Notes under the pieces: model-generated
What the model was told of the DNA's origin: nothing
The model's database searches: none
Seen by the model: only the letters and a program-made list of their open reading frames with translations
Program-made: the position numbers and the translations under genes
In this document: positions 1 through 9,849 of the stretch, in pieces
How the letters are laid out: every line of letters begins with the position of its first letter
Numbering within the stretch: position 1 is the stretch's first letter
Origin: Setoptus koraiensis
Lineage: Eukaryota; Arthropoda
Reading direction: 5' to 3'
NCBI GenBank assembly: GCA_048013815.1
Contig: CM106586.1
Span: 10,664,001-10,728,000 of the forward strand
DNA length: 64,000 nucleotides

Positions 1-527
1 GCTGATCAGTGATCACCTTGCTGGCATACCTGTCGTGTGAAAGACCCGCTGAGAGAACGAGGGATAGTTTTACAGTTACAGTTGCATAGTTGTCTATGAA
101 CATCTGTTAGGTATTTTCAGCGTCGCACATGTCTGACAGCGGCCAATATGTTTCATGTGATGTGTATCAAATATAAACAACAATATCCATTCGATAAGTG
201 AACACAGTGATTTGCAATGGGCCCATCAAATTCTCAACTCATCCCCTGAGTGTTTATTTCAATTATTGGCCTCGCCTCGATACATCACAACAATACACAT
301 ATTACGTCATTATTAAATTATTCAACTTGTCACTCGCTATGATGGATTCAGTGGAGGGACGCGTTTTGCCACTAGACGCCTGAACAATATCAACACAGAC
401 AACATATAGCACAATTAATTTATTTTCTACGTCTGGCCAATGGTGACTCCAGCCACTAACAAGCATCAAATCTCATCGCTACAACCCACAAACATTGGAT
501 GCAGTTAGCCTGGTCGTCACATCAGAT
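1..527. other. 5' flank of LMBRD2
   Basis: No gene is supported here. It is AT-rich and probably holds the promoter and 5' leader of the LMBRD2 gene that follows. A short open frame at 198-383 has no recognisable domain and is treated as chance. Confidence 0.5.
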
Positions 528-2912
528 ATGGCTATTTTACCCCCCGTCACCCTGGAGATAGTGGCCTGTTTTATATTATCCACCTCACTATTATATAAAT
601 ATGCCGATTTTGTCAATCAGAATGTCATCACTATTGTGGCTGTCTTTGTTAGCTGGTTCTTCTCATTCATGGTCATATTCTTATTGCCAGCGGACATATC
701 ATCGACCGCCTACCTCCAGTGTCTGGCAGATTACAACAACACGACAGCCACAACAACCAATTCAACCAATGCCGACGGCACAATCACAAATTTTGAGATA
801 GCATCAATTGCAACAAATTTCACTAACAATGCAAACAATAATCTATTAACAGATTTCAACATAACAGCCGAAAGGCAGAACGTGATTCAAAATCTTTCAA
901 CTATAACAGGCTCTCTCGCGCAACAAGAGCCACACGCCACAATTCCATATGTCACCGATGGCCAATCACCAGATATAATAAACAACAATACAACTCCATC
1001 TAACAATGTCACACAGGCTTGTACTGTTCCCTGGAATTATGTCTCTTTTAGGGCTTTGACAAAACTGTGGCGTTTTATCTACTGGAGCAGTCAATTTTTA
1101 ACATGGATTATACTGCCACTGATGCAATCATATTCTATGGCCGGCGATTTCACATCTTGGGACAAATTTAAATCGGCGCTCAAGGCGAATCTCATCTATT
1201 ACTCATCTTACGGAGCCATATTCTTAATATTGCTCGTATACGTTGTATTTAAGAATGGTCTCGACTTTGATAGCCTTAGAGTGATCATAATAACTTCATC
1301 TAATACATGGGGTCTATTCCTGCTAGTGATTCTTCTTGGTTATGGACTGGTCGAGCTGCCTCGTTATCTCATCAGGCGGAGTAGATGCGCCAACTCATTG
1401 AATCAACTGTACTATCAAGTCGCCAGATTAAATGCGGAAAAATGTGAAGCAGAAGAGAAGCTGGATGATTCTTTGGAGGAGATACAACAGGCATTCACAT
1501 TGCTCAACGATTCAGAGAATCATACTCTGCGAAGATGCTTAGATTTAATCGTTGACAAGTGTCCCCCGGATTGGAAGCGCCGATCTATAGCATTTAGACG
1601 CCAAAATGCGGCCACAAACAGTTCTACTCATATCAATATAAACGAGGAACTCAATTTAGATAAAATGATAAGATTGCATCGTAAAGTGATAAAGAGTGTA
1701 CACTTTTATCGCCAAACAAACTGCCGTTGGACGCAACTAACCAGAGAAGTAGTTGAATGGGAAGATGTCGCTCGTTGTCAGGCAATCGATTCATCGCATG
1801 GCAGGGTGTTTCAATCTTCCATTCCCAGGAGAACAAATCAATCCATTTACGATGCCATCAAATACTCCATTTTTACATCCAAAGTCGAATGGTATTGGAA
1901 ATGCTCATTTAGAGCTTGGCTACTGAGAGGAATGGGTTTTGCTATGGCGGCATTATCGTTGGCGGTTGTTTGGTCCGAGTTGACATTCTCAATACATCAG
2001 CCTGTATTGAGTATATTCGCCAGCGTTGTGGACTCAGCCCAAAATAATCAAAACTATTTTTTGATGGAAATGTTCTCGATAATATCAATTGGCTACCTGG
2101 CTATTTGTGCGTTTTATACAGTATTCAAAATGCGCATATTCAATATCTATTATTTGGCCACCAATCATCAGACGAACGAATATAGCTTATTGTTTAGTGG
2201 CATGTTGCTTTGTCGTCTGACATCGCCTCTTTGCCTAAACTACTTGTGTTTGGTACAGAGAGATTCGCATATCATCAAGCAACGAAACGATGTTGGTACA
2301 GCATTTACTTCGATTATGGGCCATTTAGATTTGATTCCTATTGTTAGTAACGGCCTAAATATATTTCTACCCTTGTGTATCTGTGCCATTTGTTTGGCTT
2401 TATATTTCAATCTGGGCACCCATCTATTGCACAATCTTGGATTTGAGCGTTTCATAGAGGGAGAGGAGATGACCGAAGATTGGATACAAAACGGTAGAGA
2501 ACTTGTCAAGAGGGAACGAGGTAAGTTACTGCGAAGCCTCGAGGCCGGAAATGCAAACAATAACATGAATAATGGGACAAAAGATTCAGGCACATCTCCG
2601 CCGGCAGATGGAAAATATACAGAATACCTTGGCACATTGCGTAAAGATGGTTCCTCTAGAGACAGTCTCACTTCTACATCATCTGGCTTCTCGAGGTCCT
2701 CATTGATACCTAAAACTGCCACCGATAGCCTGACTGATAATGTCACGAATATTTACTCAACTGGAGGGCCGCGTGTTGGTACCGCAATCAGAGACCACGA
2801 TGATCCACTATCCTCTCCAACATCGGCTTTCCCTGCAGCTTCGCCCACTGATTTCAACGACCATCATTCACATACCAACCCAAATCCAAAGAGCTTCTTC
2901 GAAGACTTTTAG
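528..2912 (+). CDS. LMBRD2: LMBR1 domain-containing protein 2 (LMBRD2)
   Basis: Multi-pass membrane protein of 794 residues. The LMBRD2 family has been linked to GPCR signalling at the plasma membrane. The frame is open from a TTG at 495, but the first ATG at 528 gives MAILPPVTLEI, directly followed by the first membrane helix as in other LMBRD2 proteins. Family landmarks follow in order: a paired N-terminal helix region, FWxxxYWxSQFLTWxxLPxMQSY-like helix 3, the NTWGLFLLV-type helix near residue 255, a charged coiled-coil loop, the FxxYWxW-like segment near 450, and the HHQTxxYSLLFSGMLLCRL block near residue 550, which matches human LMBRD2 closely. The C-terminal tail is polar and Ser-rich. 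The first lumenal loop is unusually long and Asn/Thr-rich, with many N-glycosylation sequons. No intron. Converges with EOGT. Confidence 0.93.
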   Translation: MAILPPVTLEIVACFILSTSLLYKYADFVNQNVITIVAVFVSWFFSFMVIFLLPADISSTAYLQCLADYNNTTATTTNSTNADGTITNFEIASIATNFTNNANNNLLTDFNITAERQNVIQNLSTITGSLAQQEPHATIPYVTDGQSPDIINNNTTPSNNVTQACTVPWNYVSFRALTKLWRFIYWSSQFLTWIILPLMQSYSMAGDFTSWDKFKSALKANLIYYSSYGAIFLILLVYVVFKNGLDFDSLRVIIITSSNTWGLFLLVILLGYGLVELPRYLIRRSRCANSLNQLYYQVARLNAEKCEAEEKLDDSLEEIQQAFTLLNDSENHTLRRCLDLIVDKCPPDWKRRSIAFRRQNAATNSSTHININEELNLDKMIRLHRKVIKSVHFYRQTNCRWTQLTREVVEWEDVARCQAIDSSHGRVFQSSIPRRTNQSIYDAIKYSIFTSKVEWYWKCSFRAWLLRGMGFAMAALSLAVVWSELTFSIHQPVLSIFASVVDSAQNNQNYFLMEMFSIISIGYLAICAFYTVFKMRIFNIYYLATNHQTNEYSLLFSGMLLCRLTSPLCLNYLCLVQRDSHIIKQRNDVGTAFTSIMGHLDLIPIVSNGLNIFLPLCICAICLALYFNLGTHLLHNLGFERFIEGEEMTEDWIQNGRELVKRERGKLLRSLEAGNANNNMNNGTKDSGTSPPADGKYTEYLGTLRKDGSSRDSLTSTSSGFSRSSLIPKTATDSLTDNVTNIYSTGGPRVGTAIRDHDDPLSSPTSAFPAASPTDFNDHHSHTNPNPKSFFEDF

Positions 2913-2953
2913 ATATCTCCCCACAATTTTAAGAATAGTATCAAAACTAAGAG

Positions 2954-2959
2954 AATAAA
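2954..2959 (+). terminator. Poly(A) signal of LMBRD2
   Basis: AATAAA lies 41 bases after the LMBRD2 stop codon, in the right orientation. Confidence 0.6.
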
Positions 2960-3323
2960 TAACTGCTAGTCATAAGTATAAAATTGTCTATTGGCGTCAC
3001 AATTCATAATTGGTTTGATTGTGTAGGACAACTATTCACTTGCTTGATTATATTGTCTACTTATAAGGTTACTTACTGTACTTCATCTGTATCATGCTCA
3101 CACAGAAAGAGATTATCTGTTGGAATGGAATAGCGAAAATCGAGTCATTTGATAAAATAATTTAATAGTTTTTTTTTGTACATTTGCAAATAGACATAAT
3201 TTAGGTGTTGAGATGACCTCGGAAAGGTTACTCTGGAAGTGAGATAACATTTATATCACATCAGACGATTGGAACAAGTAGTTTTCGCAATGCGAGTTTT
3301 CATCTCTTTCATTATTTTCAACT
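2960..3323. other. Convergent intergenic space
   Basis: AT-rich spacer between the 3' ends of LMBRD2 and EOGT, with a run of T near 3170. I see no gene and no exact AATAAA for the minus-strand gene. Confidence 0.5.
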
Positions 3324-6300
3324 TTAGAGCTCATTGTTTCTCATGATAGATGATGCCCAATTGTTTTGAGGCTCTTTCTTCACATTCACCTCTACATCTA
3401 GTTCATCTGGTGCAACACTGTCAGTAGAAACTGTGTCACTCAAGAGTTCTTCTTTGAAATAATTTGTATCAGATCCGTATCTGAAAAATCTTGCAGTATT
3501 CTCTCGAATCGTTTCAGTTTCTCGTGAGTCTGCTCCAAATTGTTGATTACTAGAATCGGTTGCTGGATGAGGATGAATCATAGGTTGCTGTGATTCAGTA
3601 TAAGTTTTTGCTGAGTAGGTTGGGTAACTAGAAGTATCAGCTTGTTGTTTATTGGTTGTGGTGGTTACTGTGTGAGTTTGTGTAGCTGAAGTGACAGGAT
3701 GAGGTGGATTCATAGTAGTAGATGAAATTGAGGTTTGGGAAATAGAAGTTAAAGTTTGTGGTGGATTTGTAGCGGACGGCCCAGTGGCAGTTTGATCACC
3801 TGAAGTAACAGAGTGTCCAGAACTAGTAGCAGTATTCGTTGTAGGATTTTGGGTTTGTGGTGGATTGGGTTGGGCTATTGCAGAGAGAGTTTGGAAACTA
3901 GAAGGACTAGGTTGCGGTGGACTGGTAGAAGTGGATGTAGTGGGGTTTTGGTCGCTCTGTTGTGGAGGACGGGATGTGGTGGCTGCAGATTGAGTCCGCA
4001 TACTTGAAGTAACAGTTTGACCAGGATCTTTAGTAGTGGTTAATGGTCGGGTTTGAGCACCAGAATCAATGGGTTGTGATGTGTTGGTTGTGGTGGTTAC
4101 TGTGTGGGTGGGGCTACCAGATGTTGCATGTTGTGGTAAATCAAAAGCGGAAGTTTTGGTATCCAAAGTAGTAGGTTGAGGTGAACTGGCAGTAGTAGAC
4201 GCAGTCTCGGTGCTATAAGAGATAGATTGCGATGTACTTGCTGCGATCTTCGCCGTTGGGGTTTTCGCACTAGGAGATACAATTTTTTCTGAAGCAGTAG
4301 TTGATAGTTTCGAGGTGTTCGAAGTATCAGGTTGAGGTGAACTGGTGGTATTAGATGCATTCTCAGTGTTGGAAGCGCTAGGTTGCGATGTACTTGCTGT
4401 GATATTTGCTGTTGGGGTTTTCGAACTAGAAGTTACAATTTGTTCTGAATTAGCAGTAGTTGATAGTTTCGAGGTATTCGAAGTATCAGGTTGAGGTGAA
4501 CTGGTGGTATTAGATGCATTCTCAGTGTTGGAAGCGCTAGGTTGCGATGTACTTGCTGCGATCCTTGCCGTCGGGGTTTTCGCACTAGAAGTTACAATTT
4601 GTTCTGAATTAGCAGTAGTTGATAGTTTCGAGGTATTCGAAGTATCAGGCTGAGGTGAACTGGTGGTACTAGATGCATTCTCAGTGTTGGAAGCGCTAGG
4701 TTGCGATGGACTCGCTGCGATATTTGCTGATGGGATTTTCTTACTAGAAGGTTCGGGTTGTCCTGAATTAGTAGTAGTTGTTGTTGATTGTTTTGAGGTA
4801 TCTGAAGTAACAGGTTTAGGTGAACTGGTGGTACTAGATGCATTCTCAGTGTTAGGAGAGATAGGTTGCGATGGACTTGCTGCGACATTTGCTGTTGGGG
4901 TTTTCTTACTAGAAGGTTCGGGTTGTCCTGAATTAGTAGTAGTTGTCGTTGATTGTTTCGAGGTATCTGAAGTAACAGGTTGTGACGATATGGTGGTGGT
5001 GGTTTCAGTTTGTATACTGAAAGTGATAGATTGTGGCTTCTTGTTCAACAATGTGGATTCGTGGATAATAGGTTTAGGCTCATCTAGCTCTGTTTCTTTA
5101 CTTAAATTCAAGTCGAGTTCTTCCTTAATAAACTTTATGTTAGATCCTTTTTTATTTGTTGTCCTGCCAAGCTCATTGACTGAGAGTTCCTCCTCGGAAA
5201 TTGTGCTCTGATTCGATTGTTCAATTGAATCATGAGCTTGATGCTTTTTTCTCTGTTTTTCAAAAAAACGATTTCTTCTTGCTTCAACTTTTTTGGTTAT
5301 TTTGCTTACCAAACTGAGAACTTTGTCTGTATCAAAATTATAGCGCTTAACATTTCTATGGATGGTTTTCTCAGGATTCAAAACGTTCAATTTGGTCGCA
5401 AAGTATTTTATTCCAGTGAGCGTAGATAAATCTTTGTAAAAGTTGGAATTTTTGTTATGTAATTCAAGTACGGCAGCCCATTCGGGCAAATAGAGGGAAT
5501 ATCCCATTTCTGGTCCGTCAATAACGATTAATAAATCTGTATTGTAAATGCTACTCAGTTGACTACGAAAGTTGAATGCTTTGCCATTGAAATCGTCGAG
5601 TCTCTTTATGATGATACGATTGGATCTTGTTAGCTTGGTATCTAACAGGTGAATCGTTTCATCAAAATTGGTTATTATATCAGAGTTCTCGTTTCTTGAG
5701 AGTACACTAATTCTGACTGGCTGATCTTCACTAGATTCGTTGAAATCCTGTTTTATATTCAATCTGCGTGAAACGTGTTCTTTAAAACCTCGGAAGAGTC
5801 CACTTTTCCTACATCCTTTTTCGATATACTCTTGATCTATGCTATCGAAGAATTTTGGTACGAACGAGAATGTAACATCATTGAAACATATGCTCTCGGT
5901 CTTAATATAAGTTAGGAGATATGGTTCTTCAAAGAATGCAGACCAGAGATTTCTTATATTGCTTCGATACAATTCTTCGTTCCAAATAATGATGTCAATC
6001 TTCTGCCCGACAGTATCGCTCATGTGGATAGAGGCATATAAGTTAATAAAGTCATAAAAATGTTGATACATATCTGTCGTATTGCTCAATTTGATTATAA
6101 AAGTTGGATCGTTAAAAAAAATACCACAAGATCGCCTTACATCGGATAATACTTTGAAGTTGATCAACTCGTTCGACCAGGTTTGGGGTTCTTTTAACTG
6201 CCGACTATTAGATTGCAATAAATCATATTTGAGGTCACAATTCCGGCCTCCTATGTCGCCTGGCCGAAGAAAGTTGCCATTTCGCTCCAGTCGATGAGCT

Positions 6301-6929
6301 AAGTGACGTTTATTAATCATAATATTATTGGCACGACAGAATCTGAGATCTTTGGTGCACCGGAGAGTAGAACTTGGTTCGTTCAGAGAGGCCGACTTGA
6401 CGGTGCAATAATCCAGCATTTCCTTTCTGCGTTCTCGAATGAAGCCAAAATCGACAGAGTTAAACCAATTTGTTTCACTTTGAACATCTCTTGCTTGATT
6501 ATGTTGCGATGATGAATTTGTGCAGCTTGGCTGCAGATATAACTTATTGCATGTTCCTGTATCCTCCTCGTATCCCCAACAGTATTTTTTTAGTTTATTG
6601 ATATTGTTGCAAATTGAATTGAGTATTGTATTGTCTTGAACGAGATTATTTTGGTCATCCCGGTCAAACGTTAGACTGCTACCTAATCTACTGAAATATT
6701 CCAGCACGGGTTCCTCATTTTTGGGCCTAATATGATTCGATTTCGTACAAATAAATCGAAATTCTTTAATGACATGGTCAGGTTGGTTCCTAAGCCAGAA
6801 TAAATATTGGTCAGTTGGCAAGTCCGGTACTGCCGAGATCTCGTTACATGAGACTGAGAGGATGACGATGGCTGATAGTGTGAATAGACAGCACGTCGCC
6901 ATTGATAGTATTGCCGAGATGAGGTTCAT
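3324..6929 (-). CDS. EOGT: EGF-domain O-GlcNAc transferase (EOGT) with long Ser/Thr-rich tail
   Basis: GT61-family enzyme that adds O-GlcNAc to EGF repeats in the ER lumen. The 1,201 residues start with a signal peptide (about 1-33). The catalytic part (about 35-560) aligns along its length with human EOGT: the KKYCWGYE segment, the FGxxRERxxEM motif, the RCTKDLRFCRANNI region, the NMYQHFYDFINLYASIH block and LPEWAAVLELHN. Human EOGT is 527 residues; here about 600 extra residues follow, rich in Ser, Thr, Pro and Gln. They include five tandem units of 52-55 residues (bases 4173-4981). The very C-terminus is RNNEL, which resembles an ER-retrieval tetrapeptide (human EOGT ends HDEL) but has Asn where the usual consensus wants a basic or small residue. 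The conserved HGAGLTH motif is replaced by DGPEMGY near residue 470, so activity is uncertain. No intron. Confidence 0.88.
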   Translation of the reverse strand: MNLISAILSMATCCLFTLSAIVILSVSCNEISAVPDLPTDQYLFWLRNQPDHVIKEFRFICTKSNHIRPKNEEPVLEYFSRLGSSLTFDRDDQNNLVQDNTILNSICNNINKLKKYCWGYEEDTGTCNKLYLQPSCTNSSSQHNQARDVQSETNWFNSVDFGFIRERRKEMLDYCTVKSASLNEPSSTLRCTKDLRFCRANNIMINKRHLAHRLERNGNFLRPGDIGGRNCDLKYDLLQSNSRQLKEPQTWSNELINFKVLSDVRRSCGIFFNDPTFIIKLSNTTDMYQHFYDFINLYASIHMSDTVGQKIDIIIWNEELYRSNIRNLWSAFFEEPYLLTYIKTESICFNDVTFSFVPKFFDSIDQEYIEKGCRKSGLFRGFKEHVSRRLNIKQDFNESSEDQPVRISVLSRNENSDIITNFDETIHLLDTKLTRSNRIIIKRLDDFNGKAFNFRSQLSSIYNTDLLIVIDGPEMGYSLYLPEWAAVLELHNKNSNFYKDLSTLTGIKYFATKLNVLNPEKTIHRNVKRYNFDTDKVLSLVSKITKKVEARRNRFFEKQRKKHQAHDSIEQSNQSTISEEELSVNELGRTTNKKGSNIKFIKEELDLNLSKETELDEPKPIIHESTLLNKKPQSITFSIQTETTTTISSQPVTSDTSKQSTTTTTNSGQPEPSSKKTPTANVAASPSQPISPNTENASSTTSSPKPVTSDTSKQSTTTTTNSGQPEPSSKKIPSANIAASPSQPSASNTENASSTTSSPQPDTSNTSKLSTTANSEQIVTSSAKTPTARIAASTSQPSASNTENASNTTSSPQPDTSNTSKLSTTANSEQIVTSSSKTPTANITASTSQPSASNTENASNTTSSPQPDTSNTSKLSTTASEKIVSPSAKTPTAKIAASTSQSISYSTETASTTASSPQPTTLDTKTSAFDLPQHATSGSPTHTVTTTTNTSQPIDSGAQTRPLTTTKDPGQTVTSSMRTQSAATTSRPPQQSDQNPTTSTSTSPPQPSPSSFQTLSAIAQPNPPQTQNPTTNTATSSGHSVTSGDQTATGPSATNPPQTLTSISQTSISSTTMNPPHPVTSATQTHTVTTTTNKQQADTSSYPTYSAKTYTESQQPMIHPHPATDSSNQQFGADSRETETIRENTARFFRYGSDTNYFKEELLSDTVSTDSVAPDELDVEVNVKKEPQNNWASSIMRNNEL
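4173..4981 (-). repeat. Coding tandem repeat in EOGT tail
   Basis: Five head-to-tail units of about 155-165 bases encode Ser/Thr-rich blocks sharing SKxSTT, KTPTA, SQPxxxNTENAS and SSPxP. Units 1-2 (55 residues) resemble each other most, as do units 3-5 (52-53 residues), suggesting two rounds of local duplication. The composition is mucin-like, with many potential O-glycosylation sites. Confidence 0.85.
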
Positions 6930-7891
6930 TGCGTTAAATATTGTTTTGTGTTTTCGACTTGTTGCACTTGGGGCCCGATTATTGGTCCGAAAAATGGAGA
7001 ATCCTATTACAGATGATTTCTCATATTGCCTGAGGTTACCCTCCGTAAATATAAACTAAAATAATTATGATAAATAAATGAATTATTTGATCAACCGGTA
7101 AATAATATCATGTGTTTAGACTCGCTAGTATATTTGATGTTCGATTATCGAACTTATCTATGAGTCACACGAGACATGAGGCGTTGTACATCACTCATCT
7201 AGTCATAGTGTTGTTGGTATGTATCGGCTGACAATACTGTGACACAACTAGATTGAGTCGATAAATAGTTCCGAAAAGGCGTACCAGTTGCCAACCTGTT
7301 GAAATGTTTATTTGTTGATTCAACACCCTGTAGAATGTACGCCCAGATGTAATAATAGTATAATCATCGTGAATAATATCACTTTGGAGGTATATAAACC
7401 ATCCAGAGACAACATGCTTCGTGGACAAGAGTTGACTCTGACAGCTGAATGGCGGTGCTGTTCCCATGCAGTATCATTATTTACTGCACCGCCGCACCGT
7501 CAGCGGTGCAAACAAAGACAGGCAGAGATTGCTGGAAATCGGAGATAGTGTCTCAGGCGAAATGCCTTCAGGAGATTATTATCGCTACTATTACATGAAA
7601 AAGTTTTAGTAGCGATAAAGGTTATTAGTGACCTCTGGTGTGTTGTCGCTGTTATTATTATAACCAATCTATCTGCATAGATATTTATCATGTAACATAC
7701 AAATCACATCACAACTATTACTATTGTCACAGCACTCACTGCTATACTGCTGGCAAGTTCAAAAGACAGCAAGTTTGGACAATTTCTTCTCTACGCTACC
7801 AACAAATACAAAGTTGAACACATTTATATTAGGTAACTTAATTGTCTACTATATACGCAATCTCAACTTCTTACATTACTACTAAATAGAG
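6930..7891. other. Divergent promoter region EOGT / HTH gene
   Basis: About 960 bases of AT-rich sequence between two divergent genes. Open frames at 7195-7467, 7312-7548 and 7500-7691 lie on both strands and show no domain. It probably carries both promoters. Confidence 0.45.
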
Positions 7892-8368
7892 ATGCCTCGG
7901 AATAACTCCTTAGAGGTTAGGGTTATTGAATTGTTAACAAATACAGATCTCACCTTCAAAGAGATCATACAAAAACTAGAAGATGAAGGCCACTCTGCCA
8001 CAATCGGCATCATAAGGCGCATCAACAGGGATCATCGTTACAGACAGCCCAGATATGACTCAAAACTTACATTGGAACAAAGAGAGCGTCTCATTCAGGA
8101 ACTAAAAGATTGCTCGGATGAAAAGCCAAACCTATCGCTGCTGGCCAAAAGATATGGTGTCTGTCATGGTTCTGTCTGGTACTGGTGGGATAAATTGAAT
8201 AGAATAAAGGACCCAACCAGAAATCCAAGAAAACCTCCAGTCAAACACCACGAAAGCCTCCTAAATGACCCCAATCACAACATGGTTGGTCGGGTACAAG
8301 TCATGACGAAGCGGGGCCTATCTCCTCTGCCCATACTTATGTTCACTAAAAGAATCAACGCCAACTAG
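7892..8368 (+). CDS. Small protein with two helix-turn-helix-like segments
   Basis: I do not recognise the family. The 158-residue protein starts MPRNNSLEV at a clear ATG. Two regions look like helix-turn-helix DNA-binding folds: about residues 8-50 (VIELLTNTDLTFKEIIQKL followed by a recognition-helix-like stretch) and about 58-103 (LTLEQRERLIQEL, then LSLLAKRYGVCHGSVWYWWDKL). This two-part layout recalls the paired-like DNA-binding half of Tc1/mariner transposases, but there is no catalytic DDE/D domain after it: the protein ends in a basic, Pro-rich tail. It could be a host-adopted transposase DNA-binding domain or an unrelated regulator. No terminal inverted repeats were seen near it. Confidence 0.6.
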   Translation: MPRNNSLEVRVIELLTNTDLTFKEIIQKLEDEGHSATIGIIRRINRDHRYRQPRYDSKLTLEQRERLIQELKDCSDEKPNLSLLAKRYGVCHGSVWYWWDKLNRIKDPTRNPRKPPVKHHESLLNDPNHNMVGRVQVMTKRGLSPLPILMFTKRINAN

Positions 8369-8597
8369 AAAACTCAAACGGGTTCACTACTAGTATTTTT
8401 TCCTATGTACACTAATACTAAATTTGCAATCTGTAACCACCACTCTATCGTCCTAACAACGGCCTCAAGTGCCAGTATTTAATCAAATACCCCTCCAAAG
8501 ATGCCTATGACATCAGACAATACTCTACCACTTGATTGAACACTAATCAATAATATTAAAACAATACTCCGGTGATGCGAATCATCGAAAAACAATG

Positions 8598-9029
8598 TTA
8601 CACAACCATTATGTAATCTTGGGCTTTGTTTATTTCACTTGTTTCACTATGAGGTTTCAGAGATTCTATGAATTCGGCAGCCTTGAGTTGTAACTCTTTG
8701 ATGTACACCTCGCGTGGATGACTGCTAGGAATGGTACAGGTAAACGAGGCATACACCGGCATTTTAGCGTAAAATCTTTGACTGATTTGCTTGCTTAGAC
8801 TAAGCGAAATGGCTGACTCGCCGGACGGTATAATAGTTGAGCTGATACCTGCTGTTCCCATGCTGAGATCGTTGAAATTCCGCATGTCTCCCAGACATGA
8901 TGATGTATTGTCACCGTTCATAAGACATAGCATCACCGAGTTTTTCATTTGCATGAGCACCATTCGTACCTGCGTCCCACAAATCTTGTAGGTTTTCTCT
9001 GACACGGCTGCCAGCGGTTGGGTTGCCAT
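8598..9029 (-). CDS. PSMG4: Proteasome assembly chaperone 4-like, copy A
   Basis: Predicted 143-residue protein similar in length and layout to PSMG4, which with PSMG3 helps assemble the 20S proteasome alpha ring. Shared features are an N-terminal strand region (VRMVLMQMKNSVMLCL matching the VHFHVMRLxDSxFLWVG part of the human protein), a Leu/Met-rich middle with SSTI in place of STSLLG, then SLSLSKQISQRFYAKMPVYASF matching LAQRLARKTNKQVFVSY, and a final amphipathic helix. The frame stays open to 9194, but the first good ATG at 9029 gives MATQPLAAV. Bases 8655-9022 are repeated almost exactly in inverted orientation at 11350-11717. The family call rests on my reading of pattern and is moderate. 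Confidence 0.6.
   Translation of the reverse strand: MATQPLAAVSEKTYKICGTQVRMVLMQMKNSVMLCLMNGDNTSSCLGDMRNFNDLSMGTAGISSTIIPSGESAISLSLSKQISQRFYAKMPVYASFTCTIPSSHPREVYIKELQLKAAEFIESLKPHSETSEINKAQDYIMVV
8655..9022 (-). repeat. Inverted duplicate, arm A (368 bp)
   Basis: Reverse complement of 11350-11717 with about five differences and no indel (about 98.6% identity by eye). Homology stops abruptly on both sides: upstream right before the CCCAACCGCTGG start, downstream after the ESL codons. Arms are separated by about 2.3 kb. Confidence 0.9.
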
Positions 9030-9849
9030 TCGCGTTTTGTGAGATTGCCGTATTGATTTGATCCGACGCGCGTATATCAAGTGACAGTGGTTTCGAATGA
9101 GTATGTTTGATTCAGCCACGTAAGTAGAGCCAATGGGATGGCGTGTAGGATAAATACAACTTGTTGTCTCTGAAAGGGATAGCCACACTGACACAAAAGT
9201 GTAGTCAGTCGATACACTGATAACGGGCCGTGCGCTGGAGTATTTATTGATGGATTGGCTAGACTGGTTGACGACGGGATCACCGACGAGTATTGACTTG
9301 AACCAATCAGATAAATAAACAATAATGTCGTATACGGAGAGACCTGTTTAAAATATCCTACAGTTGTGAACATCAACAAAATAAACAAACAACGGAGATA
9401 ATCCGCAGACTGCAGCGCCACTCAATCGGCGGCGCCGTTCCTGCCTGAACGCTCGTGAGAGGCGCAACACGCTTCATTTTAAACTGCAGTTTATAGGGCT
9501 TTGTGTCGCACTATTTGTGTGCGTCTTTATCGTAGCGCATTACGCACAATTCGCTAGTATTGTTCACGCTACCAACTCTAGTGCAGAAAGGGAACGGCAC
9601 GGGGGAGGAAATGGCTGCGCTTTGTGTGTGCGCTTGTTTCATCGCCGAAAAGAAAGTGACTCGTTTGTGTTGTGCAGTGTGCAACACCGCTCACGAAAGA
9701 TATATATTTAACCATATCGATTTGGTGTGATATATACTCTCCCTCTCTGATATTAATTGTATTTATATTATATTGAGTGTTTCTACCAAATATCTGTCTG
9801 GACTATCCGACAATCAATTGATTACTGTTGCCGTAAAATCAATACAAAC
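9030..9849. other. Divergent promoter region PSMG4-A / RBBP6
   Basis: AT-rich spacer between two divergent genes with a short GC-richer stretch near 9420-9660. No further gene is supported. Confidence 0.45.

Noticed and set aside
495-527. Upstream start of LMBRD2 at 495
   Set aside because: The codon at 495 is TTG; the first ATG at 528 fits the family N-terminus.
4663-5211. 182-residue plus-strand frame
   Set aside because: It is the antisense shadow of the EOGT tail repeats and shows the same periodicity.
9757-9849. Extended start of RBBP6
   Set aside because: The DWNN domain begins directly after the ATG at 9850, as in other family members.
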